Origin: JADJOY01 sp016713535 [NCBI: Deltaproteobacteria bacterium]
GTDB taxonomy: Bacteria > JADJOY01
Assembly: GCA_016713535.1 (NCBI GenBank)
Contig: JADJOY010000015.1
Location: forward strand, 1 to 36,477
Direction of reading: 5' to 3'
DNA: 36,477 nt
Shown: positions 7,174 to 15,886 of the stretch, in pieces
Numbering within the stretch: the first letter of the stretch is position 1
Layout of the letters: each line of letters opens with the position of its first letter
Made by a program: the position numbers and the translations under genes
The notes under the pieces: model-generated
What the model saw: only the letters and a program-made list of their open reading frames with translations
What the model was told of the DNA's origin: nothing
The model's database searches: none

Positions 7174-9618
7174 TCAGCGGCGCCGGCGCAGGCGCGCGAT
7201 CGCGATCAGCGCGGCGGCGAGCGGCGCCACCACGGCCGCGCGCTCGCGACCGGCGACGCTCGCGCCGGCGGCGGTGATGGTCGAGCCACAGTCGGCGGTG
7301 TCGCAGCCGTTGCCGATGCCGTCGCCGTCGGTGTCGGTCTGGAGCGGGTTGGCGAGGCTCGGGCAGTTGTCGTGGGAGTTCTCGATGCCGTCGCCGTCCG
7401 AGTCGGCGCCGGCGACGCACTGATAGATCCGCACGTCGTCGACGAACCAGCCGACGTCGCTGCCGAACTGGTCCGTCCCGATCCGGAACCGGAAGCGAAC
7501 GTCGAAGCCGGCGAGCGGCGAGAGGTCGAGCTGGGTCGCGGTGTAGCCCCAGCTATCGCCGGTGAAGCCTGCGCGGTTGCCGAGTGGGTTCCCGAACACA
7601 GCCGAGATCGTACCGTTGTAGGCCGCCCCCGCGGCGTAGAGCGGCAGCGTGTCGAACCAGGTGTTACCGCCGTCGGTCGAGTGCTCGAGGACGCCGCCGT
7701 CGAGGGCCGACTCGAAGCCCCACGAGTGGTTGAACTGCATCCGCGTGATGCCGGCGGGGATGTGCACCGACGCCGTCATCTTCGCCACCGAGTCGGAGAG
7801 GGTCTTGCCGTCGATCCCCCACAGGTTGTGGGTGCCGCTGGTCGCGAACGAGTCGTCGTAGATGCCGCCGCCGGCCGTCCACGCGGCGCTACCGATCAGC
7901 GCCTGCGAAGCCCACGTCGACGAGCTGGTGAACTCGAAGGTGTCGTAGAAGACCTGGCTCAGGTACTGGCCGCCCGGGCAGTAGGCGGGCACCACCGGCT
8001 GCGGGGGCGCGCACGGCCACGGGTTCGCGAGCTGCACCGCAGTGAGCGCGTTCGCGAGCTGGGTGCAATCGCCGGCGGTGATGCCCACCGCGCCGCCGAT
8101 CAGGTCGGCGCACGACTGGGTGAGCGCGCCCGCCGCGTCGGCGAAGTCCGACGCCGAGACCAGGTAGCGGGTGAGCGCGCGGTACTCGACGTGGGCCGCC
8201 TTGGTGAGGCCGATGCCGGTGACGGCGACGCCGTTGTAGGTGCCGCCGTCGACGAGGAGCTGGAAGGCGTGGTCGGGCACAAGGGCGTTGGTGTGGATCC
8301 CGCCCTGGTCGCCGCCCGGGTTCTCGCACTCGAACTGGGGGTCCGAGAGCTTGCCGGGAGCGCCGAGGGAGGTGGGATCGGCCATGTCGCGGATCGCGCC
8401 GACGTCGGGGATGTCCTCGCCGACCTCCCAGCGCACCCCCGCGGAGTCGCCGCCCACGCCGTTCCACTGGTCGACGGTCTCGCCGAAGATGTCGGCGAAC
8501 GACTCCGCGAGCGCTCCCGACTGCATGTACGAGAAGAGGTTCGCGGTCGAGTCGATCAGCGCGTGGGTGAGCTCGTGCGCGACGACGTCGTCGGCCTGCG
8601 CGTAGCCCTCGGTGAAGAACACCTCGGTGCCGTTCCAGCTCGCGTCGCCGTAGGGCGGGCAGGTCTTGCCGGTCGGGCAGTAGTGGACCGTGGTGACCAG
8701 CGGCGCGCCCGCGCCGTCGTAGCTGTCGCGGCCGAAGGTCGCGGCGAAGTAGTCGTAGAAGGTCCCCGAGTAGTCGTACGCGCGGTCGGTGTCCTCGTCG
8801 CCGGTGGCGGCTTGGCCCTCGGACCGCACCAGCGTGCCGGGCAGCGTGGCGCCCCCGCCCGCGGTGTAGACCTGCCGCTGGCGGGCGTGGGCGACCTGGC
8901 TGAAGGCCAGCAGCCGGACACCACTCTCGGCGTCGATCCAGACGAGCTCGCGCATGCTCGCGCCGCGCGCCTCGACGAACCACGCGAGCCGCGGGGGATG
9001 AGTGGCGCGGTCGAGGAGCGCGCGGCTCAGCACCTCGAGGCGCGGCGCGCCGAACGTGACGTCGGAGCGCGTGCCGTCGCGCTTCTCGAGCTCCTCGCGA
9101 GCGGCTGCGAGCGCCGCGCTCGCGGCCACGCGCGGCGTCGTGGCGAGGGCGCGCGGCACCACCGCGGTTCGCGCCAGCACCGCGCGCACGCCGTCGCGGT
9201 CGAGGTGGAGCGTGAGCTCGCCGCCCGTGACCGGCACGCCGCTCACGAGCTGCCGCAGCCGCACGTGCTCGAGACCGAGCTCGTCCGGCGCGCTCACCGC
9301 GCTCACCGCCACCGCACCCCGCCCGGCGAGCCCGAACGCGGCGCCGTACGCCTCGACGAAGGCGAGCGCGCTGGAGGCCGAGCTCGCCGCCGCACCGCTG
9401 TCGCGGATGACCCGCGCGGGCTCGGCGGAGACGAAGCTCGCGAGACCCGTGACCGGCGAGCGGGTGACGGACACCCGCCCGCTCGCGTGCGACTGCATCC
9501 TCGCGATCGCGTCGTCGATCGCGTCGGCGGCGAGTGCTCGCTCCGCCACCGCCGGCGCGGCGACGATCGCGAGGAAAGCGGCCCAGCGCACGAGCCACGC
9601 CCGTCGTGACGATCTCAT
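7174..9618 (-). CDS. Secreted M4 (thermolysin-family) metallopeptidase with calcium repeats and C-terminal anchor
   Basis: The ATG at 9618 follows an AGGGGAG ribosome site. The 814-residue product has an Arg-rich signal peptide (to about residue 30), then a fungalysin/thermolysin propeptide region (about 60-230). The catalytic domain has zinc ligands in HELTH (His348, Glu349, His352) and Glu372 in ESFADIFGE, exactly spaced for M4. A beta-rich domain (about 550-710) resembles the MAM/immune-inhibitor-A type. Type-3 calcium repeats (DSDGDGIENSHDN; DTDGDGIGNGCDT), a CGSTITAAGASVAG spacer, a hydrophobic helix and RLRRRR end the protein. The tail matches that of the protein at 3212-5063 in layout and suggests a sorting or anchoring step. 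Upstream gene ends 117 bases away. Confidence 0.92.
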   Translation of the reverse strand: MRSSRRAWLVRWAAFLAIVAAPAVAERALAADAIDDAIARMQSHASGRVSVTRSPVTGLASFVSAEPARVIRDSGAAASSASSALAFVEAYGAAFGLAGRGAVAVSAVSAPDELGLEHVRLRQLVSGVPVTGGELTLHLDRDGVRAVLARTAVVPRALATTPRVAASAALAAAREELEKRDGTRSDVTFGAPRLEVLSRALLDRATHPPRLAWFVEARGASMRELVWIDAESGVRLLAFSQVAHARQRQVYTAGGGATLPGTLVRSEGQAATGDEDTDRAYDYSGTFYDYFAATFGRDSYDGAGAPLVTTVHYCPTGKTCPPYGDASWNGTEVFFTEGYAQADDVVAHELTHALIDSTANLFSYMQSGALAESFADIFGETVDQWNGVGGDSAGVRWEVGEDIPDVGAIRDMADPTSLGAPGKLSDPQFECENPGGDQGGIHTNALVPDHAFQLLVDGGTYNGVAVTGIGLTKAAHVEYRALTRYLVSASDFADAAGALTQSCADLIGGAVGITAGDCTQLANALTAVQLANPWPCAPPQPVVPAYCPGGQYLSQVFYDTFEFTSSSTWASQALIGSAAWTAGGGIYDDSFATSGTHNLWGIDGKTLSDSVAKMTASVHIPAGITRMQFNHSWGFESALDGGVLEHSTDGGNTWFDTLPLYAAGAAYNGTISAVFGNPLGNRAGFTGDSWGYTATQLDLSPLAGFDVRFRFRIGTDQFGSDVGWFVDDVRIYQCVAGADSDGDGIENSHDNCPSLANPLQTDTDGDGIGNGCDTADCGSTITAAGASVAGRERAAVVAPLAAALIAIARLRRRR

Positions 9619-9735
9619 GAAGCTCCCCTGGGGCGCCCGCAGCGGTCGCGCGCGCCATCCGCGACCCGATCTTAGCGTGAGCCCCGGGGTTGGCTCCCAG
9701 CGCGGGGTCGTCGGCCGCGGCCTCGCCGCCATCCG

Positions 9736-10341
9736 TCATCCGTCGCGGGGCGCCGGCGCCACGCGGAGCATCGTGAAGTGCCCCGCCAGGACGCGCAGCG
9801 ATCCGAGCGCGGCGTACGCCTTGCCGACGAGGAGCGACGGATCGTCCGGGTACACCTGCACCACGTAGTCGCGCAGCACTCGCGCCGGGTGGTGCCACGG
9901 GTTCGCGCCGCGCCCGTAGTCGATGAGGAGCGCGTGCGGGTATCGCCCGTCGACCGTGCGCGGGTCGACCGGCACGACCTCGTACCAACCGTGCCTCCAC
10001 GGACGACCCTCCCGGGTGAGCGGGATCCAGGGGTCGCGTGGGCCGCCCGCTTGCTCGACCCACAGGTTGTGGCCCGAGATCACCGGGGCTGGGTTCACCG
10101 TGGGCGCCGGCGGCAGCGGCGAGAACACCTTGGTGAACCGCTTCACCCGGATCACCTCCGCGATCGGGGCGTGGTTGCGGCCGCGGTACTCCCAGCCGGC
10201 GATGTCCGCGGCGTGCGGCGTCGAGCCCCGCAGGAAGATCTCCTCGAGCGTCGCGGGCGCCGCCTCCCACAGCGCCGCGAAGTCGTAGCGCGCACCCGCC
10301 GCCCGGGTGAGCTGTGGGCCGCGCTCGCCGCCGAGCTTCAC
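9736..10341 (-). CDS. Conserved-looking protein of unknown function
   Basis: The GTG at 10341 overlaps the dehydrogenase stop as GTGA. The 201-residue product has no signal peptide or membrane helix. It has an N-terminal helical part (LWEAAPATLEEIFLRG, WEYRGRNHAPI), a middle part with GHNLWVEQAGG and WRHGWYEVVPVD, and a C-terminal part with LLIDYGRGANPWHHPARVLRD and LLVGKAY. Many Trp and His residues and the ordered beta-like C-terminus suggest a compact, ligand-binding fold, but I do not recognise the family. It is the last gene of the five-gene operon and directly follows a short-chain dehydrogenase, so a shared lipid or carbonyl substrate is possible (inference). Confidence 0.7.
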   Translation of the reverse strand: MKLGGERGPQLTRAAGARYDFAALWEAAPATLEEIFLRGSTPHAADIAGWEYRGRNHAPIAEVIRVKRFTKVFSPLPPAPTVNPAPVISGHNLWVEQAGGPRDPWIPLTREGRPWRHGWYEVVPVDPRTVDGRYPHALLIDYGRGANPWHHPARVLRDYVVQVYPDDPSLLVGKAYAALGSLRVLAGHFTMLRVAPAPRDG

Positions 10342-11156
10342 GGGAGCCTGAGCTTCTGGCTGCGCCGCGCGGCGAGCGCCCCGATCGCCACGGTGAGTCG
10401 CGGCGCGAGGCGGCTCAGGTACCACAGCGCGCGCGCCTCGGCGGTGATCACGATGACGCCTCGATCGCGCGCGACGCCACGCAGGATCGCGCGCGCGCAC
10501 TCGTCGGCGGGGCGCAGCCGGAACGGCAGCTCGCGCATCGCGGCCTGCTTGTCGAGGTTCACGTATTCGAGCGAGTCCTTGAGCGGCGTGTCGATGAAGC
10601 CCGGGCACGCGACGCTCACCCGGACGCCATGGCCACGGGCCTCGGCGCGCAGCGTGAGCGAGAGCCCGACCACCGCGAACTTGGAGGCGTTGTAGGCGAT
10701 GCCGAGCGGGAGCGGCACCAGCCCGGCGATCGACGCGGTGTTCACGATGTGACCGCTGCGCTGCTCGATCATGACCGGATACGCGGCCTGGGTGCCGTGG
10801 ATCACGCCGTACAGGTTCACGTCGAGGATTCGGTGCCACGCGGCGAGGGTGAGGTCGCGCGCCTCGCCGACCATGCTGATCCCGGCGTTGTTGAACATCA
10901 GGTCGAGGCGTCCGTGGTCGCCCTGAACCCGCCGTACCAGGTCCTCGACCTGGCCAGCGTCGGTCACGTCCAGCGCCGCGGCGCTCGCCGCGCCTCCCCG
11001 CGCCGCGAGCTCGGCGGCCGCGCGCTCGGCCGCGGCGCCGTCGAGGTCGGCGAGCACCACCCGCGCGCCGTGGCGGGCGAGCTCCGCGCCGAGTGCCCGG
11101 CCGATGCCCGAGGCGCCGCCCGTGACGATCGCGGTCCGCCCCTCGAACGGGGTCAT
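10338..11156 (-). CDS. Short-chain dehydrogenase/reductase (SDR)
   Basis: The 272-residue product starts at ATG 11156, whose ATGA overlaps the preceding stop. It is a classical SDR that oxidises or reduces a carbonyl/alcohol with NAD(P). The Rossmann motif TGGASGIG (12-19), ADLDG after the second strand, NNAG (89-92), and the active-site Ser142, Tyr155 and Lys159 (YNASK) are all present. Asp at the end of beta-2 (VLADLD) favours NAD(H) over NADP(H). CPGFIDTPL is typical of the family. The C-terminus is extended ([23 protein letters not shown]) and may touch the membrane. Substrate unknown. Confidence 0.9.
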   Translation of the reverse strand: MTPFEGRTAIVTGGASGIGRALGAELARHGARVVLADLDGAAAERAAAELAARGGAASAAALDVTDAGQVEDLVRRVQGDHGRLDLMFNNAGISMVGEARDLTLAAWHRILDVNLYGVIHGTQAAYPVMIEQRSGHIVNTASIAGLVPLPLGIAYNASKFAVVGLSLTLRAEARGHGVRVSVACPGFIDTPLKDSLEYVNLDKQAAMRELPFRLRPADECARAILRGVARDRGVIVITAEARALWYLSRLAPRLTVAIGALAARRSQKLRLP

Positions 11157-11608
11157 CGCGACCCTCGCGTCGCGGACCACAGGTACGACTCGCTCGAGCA
11201 CGGCGGGTCGCGCTCGATGGCGATGCGACCCGAGAGGTGGGCGTCGTCGCCGAAGCGGCCGTCGATGACGACGACCGTCCCGTCGGCGGGTGTGAGCTCG
11301 TCGACCGCGGTCGCGAACGCGATCTCGCCGTCCCGGACCCAGTTCTGCGCCGGCTCGGGGAAGAGCGTCAGGTCGCCGCCGCGGCTGCAGGTGCCGCCGG
11401 CGGTGACGCGGTAGCCGATCTCGAAGATGGCGATGCGGCCACCCTGGATCACGAGCTCGACGCGGCGGCTCTGCGAGGTCTCGCCGACCCAGGTGCCGTC
11501 GAACCGCGTCTCGCCCGCGTTGCCGCCGTCACCGCCACATCCGACGGCCCCGAGGGCGAGCGCGAGCGAAAGCGCGCCGAGCGCGCGCGACCGGAAGCCG
11601 TGGCTCAT
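11153..11608 (-). CDS. Small lipoprotein of unknown function
   Basis: The start at 11608 lies two bases beyond the ChrA stop. The 151-residue product has a signal peptide with lipobox AVGC, then a Gly-rich linker (GGDGGNAG). The mature part looks like an all-beta domain: [47 protein letters not shown]. It contains four cysteines after the lipobox region that may form disulfides. The 'FDGTWVGE...' start is seen in small lipocalin-like or beta-barrel lipoproteins, but no family can be named. Its stop overlaps the dehydrogenase ATG. Confidence 0.75.
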   Translation of the reverse strand: MSHGFRSRALGALSLALALGAVGCGGDGGNAGETRFDGTWVGETSQSRRVELVIQGGRIAIFEIGYRVTAGGTCSRGGDLTLFPEPAQNWVRDGEIAFATAVDELTPADGTVVVIDGRFGDDAHLSGRIAIERDPPCSSESYLWSATRGSR

Positions 11609-11610
11609 CG

Positions 11611-12915
11611 TCACCCGCCCATCACCAGCCCGCGCGCGAGCCCCAGCAGGGCACCGGCGGCGACCACCTTCACGAGGTTCCAGTTCCATCGCACCATGCC
11701 GGAGAAGGTCGCGACCGCCACCACCGCCGCGAACGCGTTCACGCCGCCGCCCTCCGGGAAGAGGGTGTGCAGGCCGAACCACACCGCGAGGTTGAGGATC
11801 ACACCGACCACCGCCGCGGTCACCGCGGTGAGCGCGGTGCGCAGGCTCGCGACCTGGCGCAACGTCTCGACGTAGGGTGCGCCGACGAAGATCCACAGGA
11901 AACACGGCAGGAACGTGACCCAGGTGGTGATGAGCGCGCCGAGGGTTCCCGCCACCACGGGTGCCAGGGTGCCCGGGTGGTGGAAGGCGCCCAGGAAGCC
12001 CACGAACTGCACCACCATGATGAGCGGCCCGGGAGTGGTCTCGGCGAGGGCGAGGCCGTCGATCATGTGGTTGGGCGCGAGCCAGCCGAAGTGCTCGACG
12101 GCCTGCTGCGCCACGTACGGCAGCACCGCGTAGGCGCCGCCGAACGTGACCATCGCCGCTTTGCTGAAGAAGACGCCCAGCCCCACGAAGGTGCTGTGCC
12201 AGCCGAACACCACGCCGCACGCGACCACCGGCGCCCACCACAGCGCCCCGCACACCAGCACCACGCGTAACGCGCGCGCCCACGGATCCTGCACCGGTGG
12301 GGCCTCGACTGTGTCCTGCGCCGGGTCGCCGGAGAGATGCGGATCCTTGGTCCGGAAGAGCACGGGGTACGCCCTGCCGCCGAAGAAGCCGATCGCCGCG
12401 GCGCCGCCGACGATGAGCGGAAACGGCACGTGCGCGAAGTAGATCAAGACGAACGCCGCCGCGGCCAGCCCCCACGCGAGGCGGTTGGGCAGCGCCTTCT
12501 TGCCGATGCGCAGCACCGCGTGGGCGACGATCGCGAGCACCATTGGCTCGAGCCCGTCGAACACCGCCGCCACCAGCGGCACCTTGCCGTAGAGCGCGTA
12601 CACCACGCTCAGCGCCCACAAGAGCACCACCGACGGCAGCACGAACAGGGCACCCGCGACGATCCCGCCGCGCGTGCCGTGCAGCAGCCAGCCGCAGTAG
12701 GTGGCGAGCTGCTGCGCCTCGGGGCCCGGCAGCAGCGTGCAGAAGCTGAGCGCGTGGAGGAACCGCGGCTCGTCGATCCAGCGCCGCCGCGTCACCAGCT
12801 CCTCGTGCATGAGGGCGATCTGCCCCGCCGGTCCGCCGAAGCTCACGAACCCGAGCCACGTCCAGAAGCGCAGCGCCTCGTCGAACCCGGGGCGGACCAG
12901 CGGTGGCGTGTTCAT
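11611..12915 (-). CDS. chrA: Chromate transporter, ChrA (two CHR domains)
   Basis: The product has 434 residues and about 10-12 hydrophobic segments. Each half carries the CHR signature: [18 protein letters not shown] (20-37) and [20 protein letters not shown] in the second half. Two further family marks are [16 protein letters not shown] in the first half and [18 protein letters not shown] in the second. ChrA proteins export chromate by a proton-linked mechanism at the inner membrane; that substrate is assigned by family only. It starts at ATG 12915, overlapping the SGNH hydrolase stop, and is followed two bases later by the lipoprotein gene. Confidence 0.92.
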   Translation of the reverse strand: MNTPPLVRPGFDEALRFWTWLGFVSFGGPAGQIALMHEELVTRRRWIDEPRFLHALSFCTLLPGPEAQQLATYCGWLLHGTRGGIVAGALFVLPSVVLLWALSVVYALYGKVPLVAAVFDGLEPMVLAIVAHAVLRIGKKALPNRLAWGLAAAAFVLIYFAHVPFPLIVGGAAAIGFFGGRAYPVLFRTKDPHLSGDPAQDTVEAPPVQDPWARALRVVLVCGALWWAPVVACGVVFGWHSTFVGLGVFFSKAAMVTFGGAYAVLPYVAQQAVEHFGWLAPNHMIDGLALAETTPGPLIMVVQFVGFLGAFHHPGTLAPVVAGTLGALITTWVTFLPCFLWIFVGAPYVETLRQVASLRTALTAVTAAVVGVILNLAVWFGLHTLFPEGGGVNAFAAVVAVATFSGMVRWNWNLVKVVAAGALLGLARGLVMGG

Positions 12916-13948
12916 CCGGGAGTTCCGATCAGGCGCTGCTCGTCGAGGAATGCGGCGGTGGCCTCGCCGACGAGCCGGTGGCCCGCGGCGCCCGGATGCC
13001 ACGGGTCGTCGGGATGGATGCGCAGCGTGAGCGGCGGAGGATCGCCAAACACACGCCGCAAGTCGAGGACCGGCACGCCTAGCTCGCGGGCGATCCCCAC
13101 CATCCGATCCCCCGGCCCGCTCGAGGTCGGGTGGGGCGGCGTCCAGGTAGGGAAGGACGACGACCGCGAGCCGCGCGCCGCTCGCGCGCGCGGGCGGCGA
13201 TCGCCGCGTACGCCGCGCCGTTCGCCTGGTCGAGGCGATCGAGCAGCGGCGCTCCCGGGTCGTGCGGGAGGGCGCGCAGCAGCCGCCGCGCGAGCGCCGA
13301 GCGGGTGGCGAGCGCGCGCTCCGCGGCGCCGCCGCCGAGGGCGAGCGGTACCAGCTCGGGCGCCACGAAGTCGACCCGCCAGTGGTCGCCCTCGAGGCGC
13401 TGCGTCTCGCTCGCGCCGAAGTCGTTGAGGCAGAACCCGATCACCACCAGGTCGGGCGCGAGCGCGGCCCCGTGACGCTCGAACCACGCCGCCTCCTGCG
13501 CCGCGTTGTAGCCGATCACCCCGGCGTTCCAGACCTCGATCGCGCTCATCGTCCCCGGACGGCGGCCGTCGAGCGCTCGCTCCATCACCTTCGGATACGT
13601 GCTCTCGAGCGGAAGTCCGGCGCCGAGCGTGACCGAGTCGCCGAGCACGAGGACGCGGAACGCACCGATCGGCTTGGCGAGCGGCCGCTCGAGGTCGCGC
13701 ACCCCGTGGGCGTTGATGTGGACGTCGCCGAAGGTGACGCCGGGCACCAGCTCGTAGCCGAGCGGCGCCGGCGCCGGACGATGCAGGCGGTAGGCGTCGT
13801 TCGACGATGGGAACGTCATCGTGCCGATCACGCGCGGCCGCTCGGCGAGGCGCGCGAGGCCTTCGGCGAGGGCGAACGCGAGCGCGATCGACACGCCGAG
13901 CGCGAGCGCCGCGGCGACGGTCCGCTTCACGCCGGGGCCGCGGATCAT
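12912..13948 (-). CDS. SGNH/GDSL hydrolase, membrane-anchored (two frameshifts)
   Basis: The N-terminal hydrophobic segment ([20 protein letters not shown], 11-30) is probably an anchor. The SGNH blocks are visible: GDSVTLGAG (103-111), block III Asn in FCLNDF, and the catalytic Asp/His pair in [11 protein letters not shown] near the end. Family members are esterases or O-acetyl transferases acting on lipids or glycans. The frame breaks twice: about 13183-13191 in a GC-alternating run, and at about 13109-13113 where a run of five C (plus strand) should be four. Repaired, the middle reads [20 protein letters not shown] and then [15 protein letters not shown], giving 344 residues. Sequencing error is likely. 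It heads the five-gene operon and is divergent from the transglycosylase 38 bases away. Confidence 0.8.
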
Positions 13949-13953
13949 CGGGC

Positions 13954-13959
13954 TATAGT
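13954..13959 (+). promoter_or_regulatory. Possible -10 element (TATAGT) for the transglycosylase operon
   Basis: TATAGT lies 28 bases before the GTG at 13987 in the short divergent gap and is the only AT-rich hexamer there. No good -35 is visible at the usual distance, so this is tentative. Confidence 0.3.
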
Positions 13960-13986
13960 CGCCGGGCTCGGCGAACGGAGGGCGGT

Positions 13987-15876
13987 GTGAGTCGAATCGC
14001 GAAGGTGATGGGAGTGGCGCTGGGTGGCTGGCTGCTCGCGTCGGTGGGAGCCCGCGCGCACGCGCGTGAGGTGCGGGTGCCCATCCTCTTCGATCACGCG
14101 TTGCTGCGCCAGCGGCTCGTGCAGCAGGTCTACACCGAGCCCGGCGAGTCGATGCACGCCTGGCAGGACGAGGACGACTGCAACACGCTGGTGCTGAGCG
14201 AGCCACGGCTCGCGACCGTCGACGGCCGCCTGCAGCTGAAGAGCAAGGCCGCCGCGCGCGCGGCGACCCCCATCTTCGGGTGGTGCCTCTTCTCCCTCGA
14301 GTGGAGCGGCACGCTCGAGGTCCTCGAGGAGCCGGTGATCGATCCGCAGGCGCCGGTCGTGCGCTTCGAGGTCGTCGACTCGAACATCTACGACGCGCAG
14401 GGCGAGAAGGGGATCGCCGGGAAGCTCTGGGACCTGGCGAAGGAGACCGTCGCGCCGCGGCTCGCCGGCGTCACCTTCGACCTGCGCGGCGCGCTCCACG
14501 AGCTCGGCGAGGTGCTGACCACGGTGCTGCCCGACGACGACGCCGCGTGGACCCGCGCGGTGGCGGACTCGGTCCGGCTCGCCGCCATCGATCCCGAGGA
14601 CGGTGGTGTGCGAGCCGTGCTGGCGTTCGACCTGCCACCGCGGGCGCCGGCACCCGACTCGGCGCTGCCGGCGGAAGGCGAAGCCGAGCCCGCGCTCACC
14701 CCCGAGGAGCTCGCACGCTGGGAGCGCTCGTGGCAGCAGTGGGACGCCTTCTTCACCTACATCATCAAGCGCATCGCACTCGACGCCGACCCGGCGCGCG
14801 CCGAGGAGCTGCGCGCCGAGCTCTTCGCGGTGCTCGTCGACGCGCGCCTCGACCTCCTCGTGGCGCTCGCCCCCACGGCGCCAGGCCAGCCCGACCCGGT
14901 CCGCGCGCTGTTCGTGAAGAGCTGGCAGCGGCTGACGCCGGTGCTGCGCGACCTCGAGCCCTCGCTCCCCGGCCAGGCGGGCCTCACGTACCTGAGCTTC
15001 ATCGCCGCGGGCGACGCGCTCGCGGCGCTCGACGAGCTCGGCGACGAGAGCCCGCTCGAGCTCTCGGCCGACGGGCTCAGGCGCATGGCGCGGATCGTCG
15101 GCCCGCGCGACGAGGGCGACCCGCTCGTCTACACGACCGAGATCGATCCGCAGCTTCGCGAGCTGTTCGGCTTCGGCGCACCCATCGAGCCGCCCGACGA
15201 CTATCCCGACGAGGGCCCCATCGCCCGCCTCCTCGGCCTCGTGGTGGGCACGGCGTGGGCGGCGGACGGGCCCGACTCGGCGCTCGGCAAGAAGCTCCAC
15301 CAGTGGGTGCCGAGCCCCGAGGACGTGAGCCAGTACCTGCCGCTGGTGCGGGAGTTGCTCGTCCAGATCGGCGGGCGCACCCTCGACGCGGCCAAGCTCG
15401 ATCGGCCGTTCGCCGAGGTCTACAAGCGCGCGGTGCTCGCCACCGCGTGGCAGGAGAGCTGCTGGCGGCAGTGGGTGAAGGAGAACGGCCGCATCCGCCC
15501 CATCCAGTCGGCGGTGGGCTCGGTCGGGCTCGTGCAGATCAACAAGAACGTGTGGCGCGGCGTCTACGACCTGAAGGGGCTCACCAACGACGTCGCCTAC
15601 AACGCCCGCGCCGGGACCGAGATCCTCATCCACTACCTGCGCGACTACGCGGTGAAGAAGGGTGAGCACAGCGCCACCGGCAACGTCGACAACCTGGCGC
15701 GCTCGACCTACGCGATCTACAACGGTGGCCCCGGCCACCTGCGCCGCTACCGCGACCCCAAGGAGCGCGCCGACCTCAAGAAGATCGACGCGCTCTTCTG
15801 GGCCAAGTACCAGGCCGTCAAGGCCGGCCGCGAGCTGGACGTCGCCCAGTGCCTGGGCGGAAGCCCGGCCGAGTAG
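13987..15876 (+). CDS. Large secreted lytic transglycosylase-like protein (SLT domain)
   Basis: The GTG at 13987 follows GGAGGG; ATG 14008 is an alternative. The product has 629 residues with a signal peptide ending near RAHA. The first 470 residues are a helical and beta region without a recognised domain. The last 150 residues are a lysozyme-like transglycosylase fold: catalytic Glu490 in ATAWQESCWRQW, GSVGLVQINKNVW, YNARAGTEILIHYL and YAIYNGGPGHLRRY. Such enzymes cut peptidoglycan between MurNAc and GlcNAc to form anhydro ends. It precedes a GH84 hexosaminidase by ten bases, so both may process amino-sugar polymers. The large N-terminal part is unusual in size. Confidence 0.85.
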   Translation: MSRIAKVMGVALGGWLLASVGARAHAREVRVPILFDHALLRQRLVQQVYTEPGESMHAWQDEDDCNTLVLSEPRLATVDGRLQLKSKAAARAATPIFGWCLFSLEWSGTLEVLEEPVIDPQAPVVRFEVVDSNIYDAQGEKGIAGKLWDLAKETVAPRLAGVTFDLRGALHELGEVLTTVLPDDDAAWTRAVADSVRLAAIDPEDGGVRAVLAFDLPPRAPAPDSALPAEGEAEPALTPEELARWERSWQQWDAFFTYIIKRIALDADPARAEELRAELFAVLVDARLDLLVALAPTAPGQPDPVRALFVKSWQRLTPVLRDLEPSLPGQAGLTYLSFIAAGDALAALDELGDESPLELSADGLRRMARIVGPRDEGDPLVYTTEIDPQLRELFGFGAPIEPPDDYPDEGPIARLLGLVVGTAWAADGPDSALGKKLHQWVPSPEDVSQYLPLVRELLVQIGGRTLDAAKLDRPFAEVYKRAVLATAWQESCWRQWVKENGRIRPIQSAVGSVGLVQINKNVWRGVYDLKGLTNDVAYNARAGTEILIHYLRDYAVKKGEHSATGNVDNLARSTYAIYNGGPGHLRRYRDPKERADLKKIDALFWAKYQAVKAGRELDVAQCLGGSPAE

Positions 15877-15886
15877 CCGGCATCTC

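Noticed and set aside
7081-9609. 842-codon open frame on the plus strand opposite the M4 peptidase gene
   Set aside because: It is an antisense shadow: Arg/Gly/Val/Glu-rich text without domain motifs, while the minus strand has a full thermolysin-family protein with zinc ligands and signal peptide.
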